DNA of 64,000 nt from Verrucomicrobiales bacterium (GTDB lineage Bacteria; Verrucomicrobiota; Verrucomicrobiia; Verrucomicrobiales; V1-33). This document shows positions 20,608-29,656 of the stretch, one piece after another. Made by a program: the position numbers and the translations under genes. The stretch is from NCBI GenBank assembly GCA_028293125.1, contig JAQGPJ010000052.1, forward strand, positions 140,593 to 204,592, read 5' to 3'. The notes beneath the pieces were generated by a model. That model did not search any database. It was not told where the DNA came from and saw only the letters and a program-made list of their open reading frames with translations. Each line of letters starts with the position of its first letter. The stretch's first letter is position 1.

Positions 20608-20816
20608 AATTCCCGGCAACGTCCCGCTTCAAATTCCGCATCAGCTTCAGCAAACAGTTTGTCCAGCTTTCCGGCCGTCACATCCGCCTCAATCTGGCGG
20701 TCCCAGTCGTCGTCGAAATCCCGCAGCCAGGAGGTCAGCTCCGAGCGCTCGGCCACCGTCAGCCGGGTGGCGCAGGCCTGTTTTATTTCCTCCACGGCAC
20801 TCATGCCCCGCAACAT
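20604..20816 (-). CDS. Antitoxin of the toxin-antitoxin pair inside the cas operon
   Basis: A 70-residue acidic protein matching the addiction-module antitoxin type that ends in a toxin-wrapping tail. Recognisable are 'RLTVAERSELTSWLRDFD' and 'DRQIEADVTAGKLDKLFAEA' followed by EFEAGRCREL. It precedes the toxin with an ATGA overlap, the usual order for translational coupling. An internal ATG at 20804 is an alternative start. The pair occupies the gap between cas6e and cas7 on the opposite strand; the 59-bp region upstream (20817-20875) is shared divergently with cas7. Confidence 0.87.
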   Translation of the reverse strand: MLRGMSAVEEIKQACATRLTVAERSELTSWLRDFDDDWDRQIEADVTAGKLDKLFAEADAEFEAGRCREL

Positions 20817-20875
20817 AGCGATCCCGCTGTGAATTCAACCGGACTTTCCCTTTCCGCCCACGATCCAAACGATCC

Positions 20876-21913
20876 ATGAAACTCATCGAACTCCACATCC
20901 TCCAGTCCTTTCCCGTCTCCTGCCTTAACCGCGATGATGTGGGATCACCCAAAACAGCCCTTTTCGGCGGGGTGAACCGCGCCCGTCTTTCCAGTCAGTG
21001 TCTAAAGCGCGCGGCGCGGGTCCACGCCAGGGAGCACGGGGAGCCGGAACGCTTTCAGGGCATCCGCAGCCGCTTCCTGCTGGAGGCGTTCTCCACGGCG
21101 CTGACCGGACATGGACTCACTCCTGACCAAGTGGCCGAAAAAGCCAAATCCATCGCTGAAACTCTCAGCAAACTGGAGGTCAAAAAGAAGGAGACCGACA
21201 GCGACGTGACCACCGCCGTCTTCCTTTCTCCAAGTGAAATTGAACAGATCGCGGCCGCGGTCGCCGGAGGCGATGATCCCAAAAAAGCCGCCAAAAAGGC
21301 CACCCGGCTGGATGCCGCCGACATTGCCCTGTTCGGCCGGATGATCGCCAATGATCCGACTTTGAATGTCGAGGGGGCCGCTCTGTTCTCCCATGCGCTC
21401 TCCACACATCAGACAGCGAACGAGGTGGATTTTTTCTCCGCCGTGGATGACCGGAAAACCGATGCTGCGGATGCCGGTGCCGGCATGATCGGCACCCTGG
21501 AGTTCAGTTCCGCCACTTATTACCGCTACTGTGCGGTGAATCTGAGCCTTCTGGAGAAAGAGTCTCACCTTGGCCTCCTGGCCAAGGAGGAGCGCAGGCA
21601 AGTGGTGGAGGCTTTTCTCCGGGCCATCCTGCTGGCTGTGCCGGGGGCGCGCCAAAATTCCATGAATGCCGCCACCCTGCCGCACACCGCGCTGGGCGTG
21701 GTGAAGGAAAAAGGCCAACCCCTGCAGCTCATCAATGCCTTTGAAAAACCGGTCAGCGCCAAACAGGGCGGCCTTGCTGACGCCTCCGCTGAACGAATGA
21801 AGGCGCATTATGGGGAATTGAATGAGACATGGGGACTCACTCCCACAGCGGAAGTCTGGCTGCCGGAAACCAACGTGGACGGCTTCCTTAAAACCCTCCT
21901 GAGCCATGTCTGA
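20876..21913 (+). CDS. cas7: Cascade backbone protein Cas7 (Cse4, CasC)
   Basis: Six copies form the helical backbone that holds the crRNA spacer. 345 residues. Typical Cse4 features are 'ELHILQSFPVSCLNRDDVGSP' near the N-terminus, 'GGVNRARLSSQCLKRAARV', and 'LFSHALSTHQTANEVDFFSA' in the middle. It begins 59 bp from the divergent antitoxin start and overlaps cas5 by 8 nt. Confidence 0.95.
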   Translation: MKLIELHILQSFPVSCLNRDDVGSPKTALFGGVNRARLSSQCLKRAARVHAREHGEPERFQGIRSRFLLEAFSTALTGHGLTPDQVAEKAKSIAETLSKLEVKKKETDSDVTTAVFLSPSEIEQIAAAVAGGDDPKKAAKKATRLDAADIALFGRMIANDPTLNVEGAALFSHALSTHQTANEVDFFSAVDDRKTDAADAGAGMIGTLEFSSATYYRYCAVNLSLLEKESHLGLLAKEERRQVVEAFLRAILLAVPGARQNSMNAATLPHTALGVVKEKGQPLQLINAFEKPVSAKQGGLADASAERMKAHYGELNETWGLTPTAEVWLPETNVDGFLKTLLSHV

Positions 21914-22655
21914 TTCCGCCGCCCTGGCCTTTGTGCTGGATGGCCCGCTGCAATCATGGGGCGTCGATTCCCGATACCAGCAGCGGGACACGTCCGCCTT
22001 CCCCACCAAAAGCGCCATTATCGGCCTGCTTGCCGCCGCACTCGGCATCGACAAACACGCGTCCGATGAGGCGGACCGCCTCGCTCCCTATGCGGCCTTG
22101 AATCTCACCGTGGTCCGCGCCGCCCTTGATCAGGCCCGTCCGGGCGGCAGACTGAGCGATTTTCACACCATCGGCGGCGGTTATGATGTCGGTGTTCCGT
22201 GGCAAAGGCAAAGCACGCCGGAGAAAGCCGGAGGCGGTGCGTTCGGCACGGTCATCACCCGCCGCATCTATCTCACCGGCTCCGCATTCATCGCCATCCT
22301 TGAGGGTCAGGGCACCGTGCTTGAAACCGCCGCCGCCGCTCTCCTCGATCCCGTGTGGGGGGGCTGGCTGGGAAGAAAAGCCTGCATCCCGGCCCGTCCC
22401 TTTGCGCCAACCATTGGACCCTCCGCCCAGCAGGCTTTTGACAGCCTCAGGCTCAGGCTGAGTCTTCCCGCCGCACGGCTGGAATTGTTTGACCGTCAGA
22501 CGCAGCCCTGCAAAGGGGACACATCGGCCGATTTATTTCACCAGCCGGATCAGCCGCAAAGTTTCGGCGGACGGTCCCACCTGTCCAGACCAGTCCGTTA
22601 TGTCCGGGGAGCCAAGCCAGGAGTGGCTGCCGCCAACATGTTTGATGCCATTTAG
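21906..22655 (+). CDS. cas5: Cascade subunit Cas5e (CasD)
   Basis: Caps the 5' handle of the crRNA in Cascade. 249 residues. The N-terminus 'FVLDGPLQSWGVDSRYQQRD' and 'PTKSAIIGLLAAALGI' are highly typical of Cas5e, and 'VVRAALDQARPGGRLSDFHTI' covers the conserved D/H region. It overlaps cas7 by 8 nt and is followed after 20 bp by cas1. Confidence 0.95.
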   Translation: MSDSAALAFVLDGPLQSWGVDSRYQQRDTSAFPTKSAIIGLLAAALGIDKHASDEADRLAPYAALNLTVVRAALDQARPGGRLSDFHTIGGGYDVGVPWQRQSTPEKAGGGAFGTVITRRIYLTGSAFIAILEGQGTVLETAAAALLDPVWGGWLGRKACIPARPFAPTIGPSAQQAFDSLRLRLSLPAARLELFDRQTQPCKGDTSADLFHQPDQPQSFGGRSHLSRPVRYVRGAKPGVAAANMFDAI

Positions 22656-22675
22656 CTCCGCCGCCGCCGCCAGCC

Positions 22676-23509
22676 ATGCCCATTTTCGAAAAACCACCCT
22701 TGGAAACCCTGTCCATGGCGCGGGACCGTTGGACACCGCTCTATTTGGAGCACGGCCGTCTGGAGGTGGATGATTCCTCCGTAAAGTGGATCAGTTCCCA
22801 GAAACTGGTCTGCAGGATACCTGTGGCCACCGTCAGCGCCCTCATTCTGGGCCCCGGAACCACCCTGACCCACGCCGCCATGAAGGCCTGCGCGGATTCC
22901 AATACTCCCGTGATCTGGATGGGGGAGGAGGGGATGCGTTTTTACGCTGCCGGTCTTCAGCCAAACCATGACAACTCCATGGCCCGGCTTCACGCCACCG
23001 CCTGGGGCGACAAACGGAGGCGTGAGGCCATCGCGAGGGCCATGTTCCTCTTCCGCTTTGAAAATGTCGAGGTTGACTCCGCCACTGTCCAGCAGCTTCG
23101 GGGCATGGAGGGAAAACGGGTCAAAGTTGAATACGCCAAGCTGGGTATTCAGTACGGGGTCACTTGGAAGGGCCGCGACTACAACGCCCAGAACTGGGAC
23201 CTTGCCGACGGCATCAACAAAGCCCTGTCCGCCGCCAACGCCAGCCTTTATGCCCTCTGCGCCGCGGTTTGCCACACCATGGGCTTCATTCCACAACTGG
23301 GATTTGTGCATGATGCCGGCACTCTGCCTTTCATTTATGACATCGCTGACCTTTACAAACACGAGACCTCATGGCCCGCCGCCTTTCAGGCCATTTCGCA
23401 GAAACCGCAGGACGATGGAACCCTCGCCCGCAAATTTCTAAAGGAGAAAGTGGAGGAAACCAAACTTCTTCAGCGCATTCCCCGCGATCTGACCAAACTT
23501 TTTGCCTGA
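22676..23509 (+). CDS. cas1: CRISPR adaptation integrase Cas1
   Basis: Integrase that inserts new spacers with Cas2. 277 residues, slightly shorter than E. coli Cas1. The three metal ligands are visible: Glu in LRGMEGKRVK, His in LGFVHDAG and Asp in FIYDIADLYK. 'GVTWKGRDYNAQNWDLADGI' matches the I-E subgroup. An intact catalytic set together with a long uniform array suggests the adaptation module has been functional. Confidence 0.95.
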   Translation: MPIFEKPPLETLSMARDRWTPLYLEHGRLEVDDSSVKWISSQKLVCRIPVATVSALILGPGTTLTHAAMKACADSNTPVIWMGEEGMRFYAAGLQPNHDNSMARLHATAWGDKRRREAIARAMFLFRFENVEVDSATVQQLRGMEGKRVKVEYAKLGIQYGVTWKGRDYNAQNWDLADGINKALSAANASLYALCAAVCHTMGFIPQLGFVHDAGTLPFIYDIADLYKHETSWPAAFQAISQKPQDDGTLARKFLKEKVEETKLLQRIPRDLTKLFA

Positions 23510-23559
23510 ACTCCGCCCTCCGCAAAACTGGATTCCGAACAGTTGAAACTGAATTGCCC

Positions 23560-23895
23560 ATGACCTGTCTCCTAGCCAACGACACGCCCCCCGCCATCCG
23601 GGGGCTGCTCAAACGGTGGTTCATAGAGCCCCGCCCCAACATTTTTGTGGGCACTCTGAATCCCAGGACCCACCGTAAAGTCATGGATTACGTTCTTCGA
23701 AACGCTCCGGCGGATTTCGGCCTGCTGATTGTCACCAGTGCCCTGAACTGCCAAGGCTACACGCTGGAACGGATCGGCCCCTGCGGCTGCACCGGCCGCG
23801 ACCCTGTTGAAATCTCCGGTATTCCTCTCGTTGCGGAATCCTGGGAGGACATCCCGGAAGTTTTGGAGGTGGACCCCGAAAACGCTCCTTTCTGA
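23560..23895 (+). CDS. cas2: CRISPR adaptation protein Cas2e
   Basis: Structural partner of Cas1 in spacer integration. 111 residues from the ATG at 23560; the frame is open to 23371, but that part overlaps cas1 and is unlike the family. 'LLANDTPPAIRGLLKRWFIEP' and 'IFVGTLNPRTHRKVMDYV' match Cas2e, and 'DPVEISGIPLV' matches its C-terminal strand. The last about 20 residues (ESWEDIPEVLEVDPENAPF) extend beyond the E. coli protein. It ends 56 bp before the first repeat. Confidence 0.93.
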   Translation: MTCLLANDTPPAIRGLLKRWFIEPRPNIFVGTLNPRTHRKVMDYVLRNAPADFGLLIVTSALNCQGYTLERIGPCGCTGRDPVEISGIPLVAESWEDIPEVLEVDPENAPF

Positions 23896-23951
23896 TCTCG
23901 GAAACAGTTGATTTTATGGAAATTAAAGTCATAACTTGTTGAAGTTTGAGA
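23896..23951 (+). promoter_or_regulatory. CRISPR leader
   Basis: AT-rich 56-bp stretch between cas2 and repeat 1. A promoter-like pair TTGATT (23908-23913) and ATAACT (23931-23936) with 17-bp spacing could drive the pre-crRNA. On the minus strand 23901-23913 reads AATCAACTGTTTC, matching the E. coli IHF consensus at all but the last position. The short length means part of the leader function may extend into cas2. Confidence 0.6.
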
Positions 23952-26900
23952 GTTTTCCCCGCCCACGCGGGGATGGACCGGAGGACGTGCGCACCGTGCT
24001 GGGAGAGCTCCGGTTTTCCCCGCCCACGCGGGGATGGACCGCTGGAGCCCGCCGCCCAATCCGCTTTCCCCACGTTTTCCCCGCCCACGCGGGGATGGAC
24101 CGGAAACCATGCGGCTTTGAGTTTCTCAGGAGGGGTTTTCCCCGCCCACGCGGGGATGGACCGCCTCCCTTGCGCCCGGCCTGCCCCTCCCGGCGGTTTT
24201 CCCCGCCCACGCGGGGATGGACCGGTGAAAGTCAACCTCACGCTCACCCTGCACCTGTTTTCCCCGCCCACGCGGGGATGGACCGCCCGCCGTCCCATCC
24301 AACAGCCTCCGGGGATTGTTTTCCCCGCCCACGCAGGGATGGACCGCCCATGTGGAGTGGCTGAAAGCGGTGGTGACCGTTTTCCCCGCCCACGCGGGGA
24401 TGGACCGTGCGCTCCGGCATTGAAACCCATCTGTCCGCCGTTTTCCCCGCCCACGCGGGGATGGACCGCCCGTGGAGCAGCCGCAGGAGGCCGGCCCCAC
24501 GTTTTCCCCGCCCACGCGGGGATGGACCGAGCATCCCCCGCGCTCACCGCATGAACGAACTGTTTTCCCCGCCCACGCGGGGATGGACCGCACACCAATC
24601 TGATGGCGCTGTGTGCGCGGTGGTTTTCCCCGCCCACGCGGGGATGGACCGTATTCGCATAAACTTGTCAGGAGTCGATTCATGTTTTCCCCGCCCACGC
24701 GGGGATGGACCGTTATGCAGCTGCCTGTCAGCTACCGCATTGTAGTTTTCCCCGCCCACGCGGGGATGGACCGCGGAATTCAGACGCTGGGCGAACAGGT
24801 GACCGGTTTTCCCCGCCCACGCGGGGATGGACCGTTCACCTTGCCGGGTGATTGGGGAAACGATACGTTTTCCCCGCCCACGCGGGGATGGACCGGCCGG
24901 GACCTGTCAGCGGCCGCCCGCGGGTGCGTTTTCCCCGCCCACGCGGGGATGGACCGTCTGCTGACATATCTCAACACCGCCCTCAACAGTTTTCCCCGCC
25001 CACGCGGGGATGGACCGCAGCCTACGGCACTCAACTCCGCTACACCGATGTTTTCCCCGCCCACGCGGGGATGGACCGGCCGGCGGCTATGCCTACGTCC
25101 CCAATGCGCCGTTTTCCCCGCCCACGCGGGGATGGACCGGCCCACGCGCAGGATGGGCGGAGCCGGAGAGGGTTTTCCCCGCCCACGCGGGGATGGACCG
25201 GCATGTTTTTTGATGCCGATGGCGGCTTCCACGTTTTCCCCGCCCACGCGGGGATGGACCGCCGCCCGCATTCTCGAAATCCTGCTGCGCTCCGTTTTCC
25301 CCGCCCACGCGGGGATGGACCGGTCCTCGGAATCTTGGACAAAGCCGACGCCAAGTTTTCCCCGCCCACGCGGGGATGGACCATTATATCGCCAGCATCG
25401 TCAGCACGCTGCCGCGTTTTCCCCGCCCACGCGGGGATGGACCGGCGATGTCTTTTACTTGGTAGTCGGGGCAAATGTTTTCCCCGCCCACGCGGGGATG
25501 GACCGCGTGATGGTGGTTTCCATCTCCGCCGACAGTTGTTTTCCCCGCCCACGCGGGGATGGACCGCCAAATCCCACGCGCGGGAGGTTTACGACCGTGT
25601 TTTCCCCGCCCACGCGGGGATGGACCGGCCGGCACGGCGGATCCGGCGGCGCTGAAGGTGTTTTCCCCGCCCACGCGGGGATGGACCTTACGCATGCCGG
25701 AGGCAGAGGCGGGGCGGGTTGTTTTCCCCGCCCACGCGGGGATGGACCGGCGCTGGACACGCTCCGCCGGCAGTGGACGGAGTTTTCCCCGCCCACGCGG
25801 GGATGGACCGTTCCTGCATTTCATCTATCCGCGTGAGGATGCGTTTTCCCCGCCCACGCGGGGATGGACCGCCTCCCCGCACTTCGGCCCAAAGCTCCAG
25901 TATGTTTTCCCCGCCCACGCGGGGATGGACCGGTGGTCCACGATGAAAACCTGGACGAGGCACTGTTTTCCCCGCCCACGCGGGGATGGACCGCCGCCGT
26001 CCATGTCCGTGATGACCCCGCTGTCGTTTTCCCCGCCCACGCGGGGATGGACCGCAGCTGCTGCACCATCACAAGCGGGGCGTCGAGTTTTCCCCGCCCA
26101 CGCGGGGATGGACCGTTTTGCTGTTCCGGTCGCTCCGCATGAGTCCGGTTTTCCCCGCCCACGCGGGGATGGACCGATTGGCACGGGCGAGGGGAACCAG
26201 GTTTACGGGTTTTCCCCGCCCACGCGGGGATGGACCGCCTTCCGGCGCTTCATTCTGGAACCATTGGAGGTTTTCCCCGCCCACGCGGGGATGGACCGGC
26301 CGGATTCTGTGGCACGCCCACCTGTGCGGCGTTTTCCCCGCCCACGCGGGGATGGACCGATTGTTCGGCATGGGCCTGCGCGCCGGCTGGTGTTTTCCCC
26401 GCCCACGCGGGGATGGACCGCAGATGACCGCCCGTGAGGTCACGGAGCGCAGGTTTTCCCCGCCCACGCGGGGATGGACCTTGCTGATGCCCATGGCGTT
26501 CATCTTCTCGCGGGTTTTCCCCGCCCACGCGGGGATGGACCGTGGCGGGCTGGGTGTTTTTCAGGGACCACTCCGTTTTCCCCGCCCACGCGGGGATGGA
26601 CCGGATTTAACCGTGAACGAACCCCGCACGGGTCCGTTTTCCCCGCCCACGCGGGGATGGACCGCATTTGCAACGCCAATGGGCAGCCCAGATAGCGTTT
26701 TCCCCGCCCACGCGGGGATGGACCGCGCCGGCTGGATCACATCGCCAACCTGCACGAGTTTTCCCCGCCCACGCGGGGATGGACCGCATTTCCAGTTCAT
26801 AGGACACCACCTCAGCGGGTTTTCCCCGCCCACGCGGGGATGGACCGACAAAACCGGGGGTCAGGGCGGCGTTTGCGGTATTTTCCCCGCCCACGCGGGG

Positions 26901-27823
26901 ATGGACCGCAAACCACCCTCCTGCAGACCATCGCCGGTTCGTTTTCCCCGCCCACGCGGGGATGGACCGGCTCCCGTCCTGCGTGGAAATGTAGTATCTG
27001 AGTTTTCCCCGCCCACGCGGGGATGGACCGCTCGCCCGCTCAGGGAGCACGGCCGGAGATTTGTTTTCCCCGCCCACGCGGGGATGGACCGCCCTGCTGA
27101 AAACAGAGCCGGGGGGGACGTCTGTTTTCCCCGCCCACGCGGGGATGGACCGGCGCGGTTTATGCGCGGGGAAACCTCCGCTGGGTTTTCCCCGCCCACG
27201 CGGGGATGGACCGGGCGGCTTCCGCTTCCTTGACTTTAGCCAGTGGTTTTCCCCGCCCACGCGGGGATGGACCGGGGTTCGTCGGGGACGGCGGCGGGCG
27301 GGCTGCGTTTTCCCCGCCCACGCGGGGATGGACCGGAGATTGCCGAGGGCAGCCTCAAACTTCAGGCGTTTTCCCCGCCCACGCGGGGATGGACCGGCGG
27401 CGCGGCGCTCCTTCGCTTTGGCGTCGCGGTTTTCCCCGCCCACGCGGGGATGGACCGCCCGCCAAACCCAGCCAATCCCGGTCATGCCCGTTTTCCCCGC
27501 CCACGCGGGGATGGACCGTTGGGGTCCACGTTGTCATACCGCAGCGTGTAGTTTTCCCCGCCCACGCGGGGATGGACCGCTTCCGGCCATAGAGGAGGTG
27601 CAGCCATGACCGTTTTCCCCGCCCACGCGGGGATGGACCGCGCCCTATGTCATCAACTGGCCCGTCCGCCTGGTTTTCCCCGCCCACGCGGGGATGGACC
27701 GCGGGTCCCTGTGGAGTTTGAGGGAGCCCGCGAGTTTTCCCCGCCCACGCGGGGATGGACCGCCATGGACGAGGATGTCGATTTCAGCTGGCTCGTTTTC
27801 CCCGCCCACGCGGGGATGGACCT
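23952..27823 (+). CRISPR. Type I-E CRISPR array, 64 repeats and 63 spacers
   Basis: The 29-nt repeat begins GTTTTCCCCGCCCACG and ends CGGGGATGGACCG; CCCCGC and GCGGGG form the stem. Repeat starts follow 23952 + 61k exactly up to the last at 27795, so all 63 spacers are 32 nt. Variants: repeat 7 (24318) has CAGGG for CGGGG; repeat 49 (26880) begins with A; repeats 24, 29, 42 and 64 end with A, T, T and T instead of G. Orientation is set by the cas2-side leader, and the 3'-terminal repeat is one of the variants. Spacers are all different by eye and their composition resembles coding DNA of high-GC phages. I found no spacer matching elsewhere in this window by eye. Confidence 0.98.
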
Positions 27824-28160
27824 TATACCACTTTTTGAGAAAATCCGGTAATTCACACGGGGAAAACTTACCGAATTTTGGCTGCAAGTAATATTATTTT
27901 TCGCTGCTGCCCGCGGGCTACGGCTCACGCGCAGTGAATCAACCCCTCAGGGTGCCTGCAAAACCGGAACACCCGGAATACCCGGACGGTCGGCTCACCG
28001 TTGCCAGTGGTGCCGAACCGGGATTGCGCCTGTATTCCATGGCGCTGTCATCCCTGCAAAGACCTTGATCGGGAAATCCTGTCCTTGCGGGGGCCGCAGC
28101 TCGGAAACTCCCTCTGAACGGAATGATGATTGAGTGTGAACATCGCTGTGCCCCGGCTGG
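27824..28160. other. Region downstream of the CRISPR array
   Basis: 337 bp with no gene. At 27859-27868 the sequence CGGGGAAAAC is the reverse complement of the first ten repeat bases, possibly a degenerate inverted half-repeat 36 bp past the array. The rest shows no hairpin with a T-run on either strand and no protein-like frame. Confidence 0.4.
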
Positions 28161-29591
28161 TCAGGCCACAAGCGCTTGTACCACTTTGCCGTGGACGTCA
28201 GTGAGGCGGTAGTTGCGGCCCTGGAAGAACCAAGTGAGCTTCTCGTGGTCAAAGCCGAGGAGGTGCAGCAGGGTGGCGTTGAGGTCGTGGACGTGGACTT
28301 TGTCCACGGCGGCCTGGTAGCCGAATTCGTCGGTGGCGCCGTGGCTGTAGCCGCCTTTGGAGCCGCCGCCGGCCATCCAGATGGTGAAGCCGCCGGGGCT
28401 GTGGTCGCGGCCGGCAAAGGCGTTGTCGGTGCCGCCGCGGTTCTCCTTCATGGGGGTGCGGCCGAACTCCGCGCCGCAGACGACCAAGGTGTCGTCCAGC
28501 AGGCCGCGTTGCTTCAGATCCTTCAGCAGGGCGGTCACCGCTTTGTCCATGACTTTGGTTTTCCGCAGGGTGCCGCCGTGCAGGCTGTTGGACTCATTGT
28601 CGCCATGGGCGTCCCAGCCCCAGTCGTAAAGCTGGACAAAGCGCACGCCGCGCTCGCAGAGACGGCGGGCCAGCAGGCAATTGTTGGCGAAGCTGTTTTT
28701 GCCGCGCTCGGTGCCGTACATTTCGTGGATGTGGGCGGGCTCGCTCTCCACATCCGTGGCCTCGGGCACGCTCATCTGCATGCGGAAGGCCAGTTCATAC
28801 TGGGAGATGCGGGTCAGGGTTTCCGGGTCTCCGAACTCCTTCTCGGTCCGGCGGTTGAGGTCATTGATGGCATCCAGCGTGGCGCGGCGCTCATCGCGGC
28901 TTACCCCCTCGGGGTTGCCGGCGAAAAGAATGGGCTCGCCATGGCCCTGGCACTGCACGCCCTGATGGATGCTGGGCAGGAAGCCGCTGCCCCACACGGT
29001 TTTGCCGGCATCGGGATTCCGTCCGCCGCTGGTCAGGACCATGAAGGAGGGCAGGTCGGCGTTCTCCGACCCCAGACCGTAGGACACCCAGGAGCCGAAG
29101 CAGGGGCGGCCTTTGATCTGGCTGCCGGTCTGGAGCATGAGCTGGGCGGGAGCGTGGTTGAACTGGTCCGTGTAAAAACTCTTCACGAAACAGATGTCGT
29201 CCGCGACGGTGCGCAGGTTCACGAGGGGCTCGCCCAGCCAGGCGCCGCCCTGACCATACTGCGCGAAGGGGTATTGCGGTCCCAGCATTTTGGGCACGCC
29301 TTTGATGAAGGCGAAGCGCTTGCCTTTGAGGAATGAATCCGGACACAGCTGGCCGTCGAGCTTGGCCAGCTCCGGCTTATAGTCATAGAGATCGAGATGC
29401 GAGGGCGCGCCGGCGAGGTGGATGTAGATGACGCGCTTGGCCTTCGGCCTGATGGCCGCCTCCGAGGCTTTGGCCGACCCTGACAGAAGCCCCAGAGCCA
29501 TGCCTCCGAGGCAGGCCGTGCTCTGCTTCAGAAAAAAGCGGCGGGTGATGCCGGTGACCTGTTCGCGGCGCAGGTGGTCGTGGAAATTCAT
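28161..29591 (-). CDS. DUF1501 exported protein
   Basis: A 476-residue protein with a twin-arginine-type signal (RRFFLKQSTACLGGMALGLL, about 16-40). The DUF1501 body, distantly related to alkaline phosphatase/sulfatase folds, shows 'GAPSHLDLYDYKPELAKLDG', 'YDWGWDAHGDNE', 'LVVCGAEFGRTPM' and 'GRDHSPGGFTIWMAGGG'. The ATG at 29591 directly precedes the signal; the open frame continues to 30431, but that part is antisense-like and overlaps the next gene. It is paired with a PSD1 cytochrome gene, the standard arrangement in Planctomycetes and Verrucomicrobia, where the pair is thought to act in degradation of complex polysaccharides. Confidence 0.92.
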   Translation of the reverse strand: MNFHDHLRREQVTGITRRFFLKQSTACLGGMALGLLSGSAKASEAAIRPKAKRVIYIHLAGAPSHLDLYDYKPELAKLDGQLCPDSFLKGKRFAFIKGVPKMLGPQYPFAQYGQGGAWLGEPLVNLRTVADDICFVKSFYTDQFNHAPAQLMLQTGSQIKGRPCFGSWVSYGLGSENADLPSFMVLTSGGRNPDAGKTVWGSGFLPSIHQGVQCQGHGEPILFAGNPEGVSRDERRATLDAINDLNRRTEKEFGDPETLTRISQYELAFRMQMSVPEATDVESEPAHIHEMYGTERGKNSFANNCLLARRLCERGVRFVQLYDWGWDAHGDNESNSLHGGTLRKTKVMDKAVTALLKDLKQRGLLDDTLVVCGAEFGRTPMKENRGGTDNAFAGRDHSPGGFTIWMAGGGSKGGYSHGATDEFGYQAAVDKVHVHDLNATLLHLLGFDHEKLTWFFQGRNYRLTDVHGKVVQALVA

Positions 29592-29656
29592 GGAAAAGGA
29601 GAGGGGATTCCGGGCTTCCGGAGTTTGGCGGGGATGACGGGCCGGAGCCGCGGGGA

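Noticed and set aside
23952..27823. Many long open frames on both strands within the array
   Set aside because: They are translations of the repeat (recurring FPRPRGDGP, VHPRVGGEN and similar), made possible by the strict 61-bp unit; no start or gene signal.
23952..27823. Self-targeting spacers against the prophage in this window
   Set aside because: No spacer was seen to match 50-64 kb or elsewhere by eye; a proper search with mismatches is needed.
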